A stretch of DNA of 8,955 bases from an uncultured Prevotellaceae bacterium (GCA_900313845.1 OMTC01000050.1:1-8955), one strand, 5' to 3'; shown: positions 1 through 5,187, counted from the first letter of the stretch. A program made the numbers and translations. The notes: a model not told the origin generated them from the sequence alone.

Positions 1-6
1 ATTGGA

Positions 7-64
7 TTTTTGTCAGTTTTTGAGGGCGCATAGCGAGCTATGTAACCGAGAAAAGTGGCAAAAA
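7..64. repeat. Large imperfect palindrome, possible intergenic repeat unit
   Basis: The outer arms TTTTTGTCA (7-15) and TGGCAAAAA (56-64) pair with one G-T wobble. Further T-rich and A-rich blocks (17-20 with 51-54) and GG/CC pairs lie inside. The centre is the perfect dyad CATAGC-GA-GCTATG (29-42). Internal loops interrupt the stem. No gene is attached to it here, and the layout resembles palindromic intergenic repeats that occur in many copies per genome. Only one copy is present in this window, so the repeat status is inferred. An open frame crosses it (2-97) but has no recognisable protein character. Confidence 0.45.
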
Positions 65-156
65 GACTTCAAATCAAACAAAAAGCAACCGAATTGAAAT
101 GTTTTTTAATTGATAGTGAACTAAAACAGAATTTTTAGAACCTACCATAAGATAAG

Positions 157-203
157 GCAGTCCGAATCGACTCAAAGATGAGCACGATTCGGATTGCTTT
201 TGC
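157..203 (+). terminator. Intrinsic terminator-like hairpin of an upstream gene
   Basis: The arms GCAGTCCGAATCG (157-169) and CGATTCGGATTGC (185-197) pair over 13 positions with a single G-T wobble. The stem continues inside as CTCA (171-174) with TGAG (179-182), closing a four-base AAGA loop. The 3' side runs into TTTTGCT. The opposite strand has no matching T-run, so the plus direction is favoured. The gene it terminates would lie left of the window. Confidence 0.6.
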
Positions 204-222
204 TATTTTATGGATTGTTTTT

Positions 223-258
223 GAGTTCTTTTCTTTTGCAAAACAAAGAAAAGAGTTT
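223..258. repeat. A/T-rich hairpin with one bulge
   Basis: TTCTTTTCTTTTG (226-238) pairs with CAAAGAAAAGAG (244-255) apart from one bulged T, with loop CAAAA. The loop-proximal TTTTGCAAAA is itself a perfect dyad. No T-run follows on either strand, so it is not a standard terminator. It lies about 30 bp ahead of the rpsU promoter. Its role is unknown; it may be another intergenic repeat unit. Confidence 0.4.
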
Positions 259-285
259 GAAATGGAGAAAAAACGGGCGTAAAGT

Positions 286-316
286 TTTGTCATTTAATAA
301 ATTAGCAGTAATTTTG
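286..316 (+). promoter_or_regulatory. Bacteroidota-type promoter for rpsU
   Basis: A -33 box TTTG (286-289) and a -7 box TAATTTTG (309-316, fitting TAnnTTTG) are separated by exactly 19 bp, the consensus arrangement for the primary sigma factor of this phylum. Transcription would start a few bases after 316, giving rpsU a leader of about 110 nt. Confidence 0.8.
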
Positions 317-319
317 CAG

Positions 320-387
320 TCCCTTGAATAAATCCGACACCTCTGCCGGTTATGTTGGTATGCGCTTTGGTGAAATTCAGATAGGGA
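320..387 (+). promoter_or_regulatory. Structured 5' leader of rpsU mRNA
   Basis: The leader can close on itself. TCCCT-TGAAT (320-329) pairs with ATTCA (375-379) and AGGGA (383-387), leaving only a three-base bulge. Inside this, CACC (338-341) pairs with GGTG (369-372), and CCGG (346-349) can pair weakly with TTGG (355-358). The fold begins at the predicted transcription start and ends about 50 nt before the rpsU start codon. The stretch after it is A/T-rich and looks unstructured. A regulatory role, for example feedback by bS21, is an inference from position and pairing alone; I do not recognise a named RNA family. Confidence 0.45.
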
Positions 388-436
388 AAAATTAACTATT
401 TATTCATTTTTAAATTTACAAAAAAACTCAAACGTA

Positions 437-628
437 ATGATTATCGTACCTGTAAAAGAAGGTGAGAACATTGAGAGAGCTCTCAAGAAGTTCAAGAGAA
501 AGTCAGAAAAGACTGGTATTATCAAGGAGCAAAGAACACGTCGCGAATTCCAGAAGCCATCTGTAGTGAAGCGTAAGAAGATGCAGCACGCTATCTACGT
601 GAACAAGCTTCACCAGCAGGAAGACTAA
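437..628 (+). CDS. rpsU: Small ribosomal subunit protein bS21
   Basis: This 63-residue basic protein has the bS21 pattern: a hydrophobic start (MIIVPVKEGENIE), a helix rich in Lys and Arg (residues 14-24), the family segment TRREFQKPSVVKRK (34-47) and a short tail. It sits at the 30S platform near the 3' end of 16S rRNA, where initiation is set up. In Bacteroidota ribosomes bS21 is reported to help bury the anti-Shine-Dalgarno, with aromatic residues near its C-terminus involved. A tyrosine is present here at position 54, though that correspondence is from memory. The start codon follows an A-rich stretch with no Shine-Dalgarno. The gene has its own consensus promoter and a long leader, and xerC lies 228 nt downstream. 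Confidence 0.96.
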   Translation: MIIVPVKEGENIERALKKFKRKSEKTGIIKEQRTRREFQKPSVVKRKKMQHAIYVNKLHQQED

Positions 629-637
629 TTTTTCTTG

Positions 638-704
638 ACGGAAGAATGGATTTGTCCCTTCGAGGGAAAGTTGTTCTTCTGTATGCTTGAGGTGCCGTAG
701 AAGA
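638..704 (+). promoter_or_regulatory. Competing hairpins in the rpsU 3' region
   Basis: ACGGAAGAA (638-646) pairs with TTCTTCTGT (674-682), enclosing an inner stem TCCCT-TCG-AGGGA (655-667). The 3' arm can instead pair with GTAGAAGA (697-704), so two mutually exclusive folds are possible. Neither is followed by a run of T, so a standard terminator is not supported. It could be a 3' end or processing structure of the rpsU transcript. The remainder of the rpsU-xerC gap shows nothing else apart from the xerC promoter. Confidence 0.35.
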
Positions 705-821
705 TATAGTTTGCGGTGCCAAAAGTGCAATTTGAGATTTTTCAACAAAAAATCGCGTCAAAATTTGGTTGTGTCCAAGAAAAATAACTATCTTCGTTGC
801 GCTTATTTCGAGGGAAATCAT

Positions 822-829
822 TATATTTG
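822..829 (+). promoter_or_regulatory. Probable -7 promoter box for xerC
   Basis: TATATTTG fits TAnnTTTG and is followed by C, as is common in this phylum. No TTTG lies at 19-21 bp upstream; the nearest match is GTTG at 796-799, with a 22-bp gap. The promoter would therefore be weaker than the ones ahead of rpsU and the tRNAs. Transcription would begin about 20 nt before the xerC start codon. Confidence 0.5.
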
Positions 830-856
830 CCTTAGAAATGCAAAAGACACGAAGAA

Positions 857-1756
857 ATGCTTGAAGATTCTTTCTTGGAATATCTAAAGTCGGAACGCAA
901 TCGCTCAGAGAGAACTGTATCGAACTACAGATTGGCACTGAGAGAATTTAAGGATTTCTTCAACAGTCTTGGTGAAGGCTGGGCATGGAAGAGCATCACA
1001 CCTGAAATTGTGAGGGAATGGGTGATTTTCATGCTGGACGAGGAGGATAAAAGCGAGGCAACGGTGAATCTTAGTCTGAGCGCTCTTCGCACTTTCTACC
1101 ATTACCTTATATTAATAGGGGAGGTGAGTGTGAATCCCATGGTGAAAGTCGTGGGTCCGAAGCGCAAGAAGACCTTGCCATCCTTCGTGAAGGAGCAGGA
1201 CATGCAACGGCTGCTTGACGAAACGGAGTTTGGTGATGATTTCGCAGGAGTGAGAGACAGAACAGTGATTCTTTTGCTCTACATGACGGGAATGAGACGA
1301 GCCGAGTTGTTGGGTTTGCGCGATGAAGACATCCGATTCAGTGAACAACTGATCAAGGTGACGGGTAAGCGCAATAAACAACGACTGATTCCGATGGGTG
1401 AGGAACTGCAGCAAGCGGTGAGAACCTATCAAGAAAAGCGTGATTCTGAGTTTTTGGACCAGATTCATGAAGATGCTTTCCTTCTTGGCGACAAAGGCAA
1501 GAACCTCCGTGTTGACGAAGTGGAGAAGATCGTGAAAGACTGCTTGTCGAGAGTGACGGGACAAGAACATCGGAGTCCCCATGTGCTTCGGCATTCATTC
1601 GCGACAGCCATGCTGAACCATGGTGCGGATTTGCAGTCGATTCAGAAGTTGCTTGGGCATGAAAGTCTGAAGACAACGGAGATTTACACCCACTTGTCGT
1701 TCGAAGAACTGAAGAAAGAATATAAGAATGCGCATCCGCGCGTTCCTAACCCTTAA
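857..1756 (+). CDS. xerC: Tyrosine recombinase, XerC/XerD type
   Basis: A complete 299-residue site-specific recombinase, the normal length for Xer proteins. Residues 1-90 form the SAM-like core-binding domain, including the ERTVSNYRLALREF segment. The catalytic domain runs from about 105 to the end with all active-site residues visible: Arg147 (in TGMRRAEL), Lys171, His242 and Arg245 (in PHVLRHSFAT), His268 (in LLGHES) and the nucleophile Tyr277 (in EIYTHL). Xer enzymes resolve chromosome dimers at dif during division. Position in a conserved housekeeping cluster, with no adjacent integrase cargo or att repeats, favours that role over a mobile-element integrase. XerC versus XerD cannot be settled from this sequence alone. 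hpf follows after 12 nt, so the two are probably co-transcribed. There is no Shine-Dalgarno, and no in-frame ATG was found just upstream. Confidence 0.9.
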   Translation: MLEDSFLEYLKSERNRSERTVSNYRLALREFKDFFNSLGEGWAWKSITPEIVREWVIFMLDEEDKSEATVNLSLSALRTFYHYLILIGEVSVNPMVKVVGPKRKKTLPSFVKEQDMQRLLDETEFGDDFAGVRDRTVILLLYMTGMRRAELLGLRDEDIRFSEQLIKVTGKRNKQRLIPMGEELQQAVRTYQEKRDSEFLDQIHEDAFLLGDKGKNLRVDEVEKIVKDCLSRVTGQEHRSPHVLRHSFATAMLNHGADLQSIQKLLGHESLKTTEIYTHLSFEELKKEYKNAHPRVPNP

Positions 1757-1768
1757 AATATAACGACT

Positions 1769-2059
1769 ATGGACATTAGTATTAAGGCAATTAAATTTGA
1801 TGCAACAGAGAAGTTGCAGGAATTCATCCAGAAGAAGGTTAGTAAACTGGAGAAGTTTTGTAGCGAAATAAGAAAGGTTGAGGTGTCATTAAAAGTCGTA
1901 AAGCCCGCAACAAACCTAAACAAGGAAGGCTCGGTGAGAGTACAATTACCTGGTGAGGAGCTGTTTGTGGAGAAAACATGCGACACGTTTGAAGAAGCAA
2001 TAGATCAGTGCATGTCTGCTTTGGAGAAGCAGCTGGCACGCTATAAAGAAAAAAAATAG
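1769..2059 (+). CDS. hpf: Ribosome hibernation promoting factor, short form
   Basis: This 96-residue protein of the HPF/YfiA (RaiA) family starts with the typical beta strand MDISIKAIKFDATEKLQEFI, continues with a helix (KKVSKLEKF) and central strands (KVEVSLKVV, GSVRVQLPGEELFVEK), and ends in the family helix DTFEEAIDQCMSALEKQLARYK. It binds the decoding region of the 30S subunit in slow-growing or starved cells and inactivates ribosomes, typically aiding 100S dimer formation. The C-terminal extension of long HPF is absent, so this is the short form. It lies 12 nt after xerC without its own consensus promoter, which suggests a bicistronic unit. No Shine-Dalgarno is present. The stop is TAG. 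Confidence 0.93.
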   Translation: MDISIKAIKFDATEKLQEFIQKKVSKLEKFCSEIRKVEVSLKVVKPATNLNKEGSVRVQLPGEELFVEKTCDTFEEAIDQCMSALEKQLARYKEKK

Positions 2060-2060
2060 A

Positions 2061-2090
2061 GCTATCTAAAAAAATAGCGTTTAAAAATTT
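2061..2090 (+). terminator. Weak terminator candidate after hpf
   Basis: GCTAT (2061-2065) pairs with ATAGC (2074-2078) around an A-rich loop, followed by GTTTAAAAATTT. The five-pair stem and broken T-run make it a poor terminator, but it is the only candidate between hpf and the next promoter. Confidence 0.35.
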
Positions 2091-2118
2091 GGCATTTGAA
2101 AAAAAATGCCTACCTTTG
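2088..2118 (+). promoter_or_regulatory. Strong promoter for the tRNA-tuf unit, with spacer dyad
   Basis: The -33 box TTTG (2088-2091) and -7 box TACCTTTG (2111-2118) are separated by 19 bp, a textbook Bacteroidota promoter. The spacer is filled by a perfect inverted repeat: GGCATTT (2091-2097), six bases, AAATGCC (2104-2110). The dyad ends directly against the -7 box. It could be an operator or only an A/T-rich spacer that happens to be symmetric. Confidence 0.85.
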
Positions 2119-2120
2119 CA

Positions 2121-2153
2121 GCCGTTTCGTGTGGGTCGCCCTGCACGAACGGC
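2121..2153 (+). promoter_or_regulatory. Leader stem-loop ahead of tRNA-Thr(UGU)
   Basis: GCCGTTTCGTG (2121-2131) pairs with CACGAACGGC (2144-2153), leaving one bulged T. An inner GGG-TCG-CCC hairpin lies at 2133-2141. It begins at about the predicted transcription start and ends eight bases before the tRNA. No T-run follows, so it is more likely a 5' processing or stability element than a terminator. Confidence 0.5.
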
Positions 2154-2160
2154 TATATAA

Positions 2161-2234
2161 GCCTCTTTAGCTCAGTTGGCCAGAGCACGTGATTTGTAAT
2201 CTCGGGGTCGTTGGTTCGAATCCGACAAGAGGCT
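2161..2234 (+). tRNA. tRNA-Thr (anticodon UGU)
   Basis: The 74-nt cloverleaf has acceptor arms GCCTCTT and AAGAGGC with discriminator T, a D arm with TAGCTCAGTTGG, and a T arm with GGTTCGAATCC. The anticodon loop TTTGTAA carries TGT, which reads ACA and related threonine codons. The anticodon stem CGTGA/TCTCG contains one T-T mismatch. The 3' CCA is not encoded. It is the first gene of the tRNA-tuf unit. A six-pair hairpin (CTCTGA 2233-2238 with TCAGAG 2249-2254, then TCCTTTT) overlaps its 3' end and may help processing. Confidence 0.95.
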
Positions 2235-2294
2235 CTGAGACAACGCTTTCAGAGTCCTTTTAGTAGGAGAGAGACTTAACAAAAACAATAAATC

Positions 2295-2377
2295 GGGCAT
2301 ATTCCAGAGTGGCCAAATGGGGCAGACTGTAAATCTGCTGGCTTTCGCCTTCGGTGGTTCGAATCCATCTGTGCCCA
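2295..2377 (+). tRNA. tRNA-Tyr (anticodon GUA)
   Basis: The 83-nt class II tRNA has the long variable arm expected for tyrosine. The acceptor arms GGGCATA and TGTGCCC pair with one wobble, and the discriminator is A. The anticodon stem GCAGA/TCTGC holds loop CTGTAAA with GTA at 2329-2331. CCA is not encoded. It lies between the two threonine tRNAs, as its counterpart does upstream of tufB in E. coli. Confidence 0.95.
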
Positions 2378-2378
2378 C

Positions 2379-2398
2379 ACATCACATTGAGGTGATGT
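2379..2398 (+). other. Hairpin between tRNA-Tyr and tRNA-Thr(GGU)
   Basis: ACATCAC (2379-2385) and GTGATGT (2392-2398) form a perfect seven-pair stem with a six-base loop, filling most of the 30-nt gap between the two tRNAs. It probably acts in precursor processing. It lies where E. coli has a glycine tRNA. Confidence 0.5.
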
Positions 2399-2407
2399 CA
2401 CTGGCTT

Positions 2408-2479
<72 letters not shown>

Positions 2480-2537
2480 CTTCGGTAGAAAGATTCAAAA
2501 CAATATTTCACATAATTAGAAAAAAGAAAATTAAGCT

Positions 2538-3719
2538 ATGGCAAAAGAAAAATTCGAGCGTACCAAACCCCATGTAAACATTGGTACAATCGGTCACGTT
2601 GACCACGGTAAGACTACTCTTACAGCTGCAATCACTACTGTTCTTGCAAAGCAGGGACTTTCTGAAATCAAGTCTTTCGACCAGATCGATAATGCTCCTG
2701 AAGAGAAAGAGCGTGGTATCACTATCAACACTGCACACGTTGAGTATGAAACTGCAAAGCGTCACTATGCACACGTAGACTGCCCAGGACACGCTGACTA
2801 CGTAAAGAACATGGTAACTGGTGCTGCTCAGATGGATGGTGCTATCATCGTAGTTGCTGCTACTGATGGTCCTATGCCTCAGACTCGTGAGCACATCCTC
2901 CTCGCTCGTCAGGTAAACGTTCCTCGTCTTGTTGTGTTCATGAACAAGTGCGATATGGTTGACGATGAAGAGATGCTCGACCTCGTTGAAATGGAAATGC
3001 GTGACCTCCTCGCTCAGTATGAGTTCGAAGATGAGACTCCATTCATCCGCGGTTCTGCTCTTGGTGCACTCAATGGTGTGAAGGAGTGGGAAGACAAGGT
3101 AATGGAACTTATGGATGCTTGCGACAATTGGATTCAGGAGCCAGTTCGCGATAAGGATAAGCCATTCTTGATGCCAGTTGAGGACGTGTTCTCAATCACA
3201 GGTCGTGGTACAGTTGCTACAGGTCGTATCGAAACAGGTGTTGTTAAGGTAGGTGACCCAGTTCAGCTCCTCGGTCTTGGTGAAGATGCTAAGTCAGTTG
3301 TTACTGGTGTTGAGATGTTCCGTAAGATCCTCGACGAAGGTGAAGCTGGTGATAACGTAGGTCTCCTCCTCCGTGGTATTGACAAGAAGGATGTTAAGCG
3401 TGGTATGGTGATCACTCACCCAGGTGCTATCACTCCTCACCAGGGCTTCAAGGCTTCTATCTACGTATTGAAGAAGGAAGAAGGTGGTCGTCACACTCCA
3501 TTCAAGAACAAGTATCGTCCTCAGTTCTATCTCCGTACTATGGACTGTACAGGTGAGATCTCTCTTCCAGAAGGAATCGAAATGGTAATGCCAGGTGATA
3601 ACGTAGAAATCAAGGTTGAGCTCATCTACCCAGTAGCTCTCAACGTAGGTCTTCGTTTCGCTATCCGTGAAGGTGGTCGTACCGTTGGTTCTGGTCAGAT
3701 TACTGAAGTATTCGACTAA
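2538..3719 (+). CDS. tuf: Elongation factor Tu
   Basis: This complete 393-residue GTPase delivers aminoacyl-tRNA to the ribosomal A site. The G-domain motifs are all present: P-loop GHVDHGKT (19-26), switch I segment RGITIN (59-64), DCPGH (81-85), NKCD (136-139) and SAL (173-175). Domain 2 contains TGRGTVATGRIETGVVKVGD. Domain 3 contains the tRNA-contacting GGRHTPF and ends in GSGQITEVFD. Codon use is strongly biased (arginine almost always CGT), as expected for one of the most abundant proteins. It follows three tRNAs on one predicted transcript, so EF-Tu and some of its substrates are made together. No Shine-Dalgarno precedes the ATG. Two stem-loops follow the gene, the second a probable terminator. 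Confidence 0.98.
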   Translation: MAKEKFERTKPHVNIGTIGHVDHGKTTLTAAITTVLAKQGLSEIKSFDQIDNAPEEKERGITINTAHVEYETAKRHYAHVDCPGHADYVKNMVTGAAQMDGAIIVVAATDGPMPQTREHILLARQVNVPRLVVFMNKCDMVDDEEMLDLVEMEMRDLLAQYEFEDETPFIRGSALGALNGVKEWEDKVMELMDACDNWIQEPVRDKDKPFLMPVEDVFSITGRGTVATGRIETGVVKVGDPVQLLGLGEDAKSVVTGVEMFRKILDEGEAGDNVGLLLRGIDKKDVKRGMVITHPGAITPHQGFKASIYVLKKEEGGRHTPFKNKYRPQFYLRTMDCTGEISLPEGIEMVMPGDNVEIKVELIYPVALNVGLRFAIREGGRTVGSGQITEVFD

Positions 3720-3727
3720 TCTCTGAC

Positions 3728-3741
3728 ATTCCGCAAGGAAT
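3728..3741 (+). other. Small GNRA-type hairpin after tuf
   Basis: ATTCC-GCAA-GGAAT is a five-pair stem capped by a GCAA tetraloop, nine bases after the tuf stop codon. It may stabilise the 3' end of the tuf mRNA. Confidence 0.4.
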
Positions 3742-3759
3742 AAGAAATATCAATAATAG

Positions 3760-3803
3760 GCTGGCTCTCAGCCAATCGATATGGTTGGGAGCTAGCATTT
3801 TCT
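3760..3803 (+). terminator. Terminator between tuf and tRNA-Trp
   Basis: Fifteen consecutive pairs form between 3760-3774 and 3782-3796 (three G-T wobbles, seven-base loop), followed at once by ATTTTCT. Its place directly before tRNA-Trp, with no consensus promoter in between, suggests partial termination: most transcripts end after tuf and a fraction continue into tRNA-Trp, secE and nusG. The moderate T-run fits incomplete termination. Confidence 0.7.
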
Positions 3804-3876
3804 ACGGGAATAGCTCAGTTGGCAGAGCACTGGTCTCCAAAACCAGGTGTCGGGAGTTCGAGCCTCTCTTCCCGTG
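3804..3876 (+). tRNA. tRNA-Trp (anticodon CCA)
   Basis: The 73-nt cloverleaf has acceptor arms ACGGGAA and TTCCCGT with discriminator G. The anticodon stem CTGGT/ACCAG encloses CTCCAAA with CCA at 3837-3839, and the T arm is GGGAGTTCGAGCCTCTC. CCA is not encoded at the 3' end. It lies 20 nt ahead of secE, so processing of the tRNA would also create the 5' end of the secE message. Confidence 0.95.
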
Positions 3877-3896
3877 CTAAATGTAAGGATTGAATT

Positions 3897-4091
3897 ATGT
3901 TTAAGAATATTGCTACATATTGTAAAGAATCCTACGATGAACTTGTTCACAAGGTGACTTGGCCAACGGTTAAGGAGTTGACAAACAGTGCAGTGATGGT
4001 TTTAACAGCTTCCATCATCATTGCCCTTATTGTCTTTTTGATGGATTCAATCTTCGAGCAGTTGATGAAAATTGTTTATTCTCTCTTTTAA
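3897..4091 (+). CDS. secE: Preprotein translocase subunit SecE
   Basis: This 64-residue single-span membrane protein is the short SecE form seen in most bacteria. The conserved amphipathic segment ELVHKVTWPTVKEL (15-28) matches the KVxWPTxxE family motif. A hydrophobic helix follows at about 31-49. SecE clamps SecY in the inner-membrane SecYEG channel. TAAGGA (3884-3889) lies seven bases before the ATG and is a modest Shine-Dalgarno match, which is unusual in this window. nusG starts 25 nt downstream; the secE-nusG pair is widely conserved. Confidence 0.95.
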   Translation: MFKNIATYCKESYDELVHKVTWPTVKELTNSAVMVLTASIIIALIVFLMDSIFEQLMKIVYSLF

Positions 4092-4101
4092 TTAATTAAC
4101 T

Positions 4102-4108
4102 AAGGAGG
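4102..4108 (+). promoter_or_regulatory. Perfect Shine-Dalgarno of nusG
   Basis: AAGGAGG ends eight bases before the nusG ATG, ideal length and spacing for pairing with 16S rRNA. rpsU, xerC, hpf, tuf, rplK, rplA, rplJ, rplL and rpoB all lack such a site; secE has only a modest one. Confidence 0.8.
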
Positions 4109-4116
4109 AGAAAAAC

Positions 4117-4662
4117 ATGGCTGAAGTAAAAGAAATGCGTTGGTATGCACTGAAGGCTATCAGTGGCAAGGAACAGAAGGTCAAGGAGTATATTGAACTT
4201 GACATGAAGAACCACCACTTGGATCAGTACGTACCACAAGTTCTTATTCCTACTAAGCGCGTAGAACAGGTTGTTCGCGAAAAGCGTGTAGTCAAGGAGG
4301 TAAATATGCTTCCTGGCTATGTTTTGGTAGAGGCACAGCTCGTTGGTGAGATTGCCCACATGTTGCGCAATACTCCAAATGTCCTTGGATTCCTGGGTGG
4401 TACGGATAAACCTACACCACTTCGTCAGGCAGAGATTAATCGTATGCTTGGTGTTGACCAGGATGAGGAGGTTGTTCCAGAGGTATTGCAGACGGACTAC
4501 ATTGAGGGAGAGTCAGTGAAAGTCATTGACGGTCCTTTCAGTGGATTCAACGGCAAGATCGAGAATGTGAATTCGGAGAAACAAAAGCTCAAAGTTGCAG
4601 TCAAGATTTTTGGTCGAGATACAACGCTCGAACTGAACTTTGGACAAGTTGAAAAAGAATAA
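4117..4662 (+). CDS. nusG: Transcription termination/antitermination protein NusG
   Basis: This complete 181-residue NusG has the N-terminal NGN domain, which binds the RNA polymerase clamp, at residues 7-115 (RWYALKAISGKEQKVKEYIE at the start, then MLPGYVLVE at 64-72). The C-terminal KOW domain spans about 128-181 (EGESVKVIDGPFSGFNGKIENV). NusG suppresses or promotes pausing and can bridge polymerase to ribosomal protein uS10 or to Rho. There is no extra domain insertion. Start choice is secured by a perfect Shine-Dalgarno eight bases upstream. The stop codon lies inside the 5' arm of a terminator-like hairpin, so translation of the last codons could affect how that hairpin folds. Confidence 0.97.
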   Translation: MAEVKEMRWYALKAISGKEQKVKEYIELDMKNHHLDQYVPQVLIPTKRVEQVVREKRVVKEVNMLPGYVLVEAQLVGEIAHMLRNTPNVLGFLGGTDKPTPLRQAEINRMLGVDQDEEVVPEVLQTDYIEGESVKVIDGPFSGFNGKIENVNSEKQKLKVAVKIFGRDTTLELNFGQVEKE

Positions 4663-4693
4663 TGATGATGTTACGCTTCATTATTCTCTTTTT
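4656..4693 (+). terminator. Terminator overlapping the nusG stop codon
   Basis: AGAATAATGA (4656-4665) pairs perfectly with TCATTATTCT (4678-4687), followed by CTTTTTA. With one bulged C the upstream A-run extends the stem. The left arm contains the nusG stop codon at 4660-4662. It separates secE-nusG from the ribosomal protein block. Confidence 0.75.
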
Positions 4694-4727
4694 ATCGTGT
4701 AATCAATAAAAAAACTAAGAAACAAAA

Positions 4728-5168
4728 ATGGCAAAAGAAGTTGCTGGATTAATCAAATTACAGATTAAAGGTGGCGCTGCAAATCCATCACCTCCAGTAG
4801 GACCTGCACTTGGTTCTAAGGGTATCAACATCATGGATTTTTGCAAGCAGTTCAACGCCAGAACTCAGGATAAGGCAGGTAAGATTCTTCCTGTTGTTAT
4901 CTCTTATTATGCTGATAAGTCTTTTGATTTCGTAATCAAAACTCCTCCTGCAGCAGTTCAGTTGTTGGAGATCGCTAAGGCAAAGAAGGGTTCTTCTGAG
5001 CCAAACCGTTCGAAGGTAGCAGAGGTTACATGGGATCAGATTCGTACTATCGCAGAAGATAAGATGCCTGATTTGAATTGCTTCACAGTTGAATCTGCAA
5101 TGAAGATGGTTGCAGGTACAGCTCGTAGTATGGGTATCAAAGTTAAAGGTGAATTCCCTGGTAAATAA
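4728..5168 (+). CDS. rplK: Large ribosomal subunit protein uL11
   Basis: This complete 146-residue uL11 has the N-terminal domain with the conserved proline-rich segment PSPPVGPALGSKGINIMDFC (20-39), the hinge, and a C-terminal rRNA-binding domain with KTPPAAVQLLEIAK and the family ending in VESAMKMVAGTARSMGIKV. It binds the GTPase-associated centre of 23S rRNA at the base of the bL12 stalk and takes part in factor binding and the stringent response. It is first of four closely spaced genes; rplA begins 19 nt after the stop. I find no consensus promoter in the 65 nt behind nusG, so transcription depends on read-through or on a non-consensus start. No Shine-Dalgarno is present. Confidence 0.97.
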   Translation: MAKEVAGLIKLQIKGGAANPSPPVGPALGSKGINIMDFCKQFNARTQDKAGKILPVVISYYADKSFDFVIKTPPAAVQLLEIAKAKKGSSEPNRSKVAEVTWDQIRTIAEDKMPDLNCFTVESAMKMVAGTARSMGIKVKGEFPGK

Positions 5169-5187
5169 TTAAAAACTTCAATTTGAA

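Noticed and set aside
2..97. Open plus-strand frame at the left edge, as a possible end of a gene
   Set aside because: It lies across a long palindrome, has an unremarkable composition and shows no family motif; it is short enough to be open by chance.
352..395. Two overlapping short reading frames (352-384 and 360-395) in the rpsU leader
   Set aside because: They are ten and eleven codons long, have no Shine-Dalgarno, and show no attenuator feature such as a run of one amino-acid codon.
687..887. 66-codon plus-strand frame ahead of xerC
   Set aside because: It overlaps the xerC promoter and start, is unusually rich in Arg, Cys and Lys, and resembles no known family.
1112..1594. Minus-strand frame of 160 codons
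   Set aside because: It lies wholly antisense to xerC, whose motifs are complete; this is a codon-bias shadow.
857..1756. Phage or transposon integrase and an associated mobile element
   Set aside because: There are no flanking repeats, no cargo genes and no tRNA-derived attachment duplicates; the setting is a conserved housekeeping cluster.
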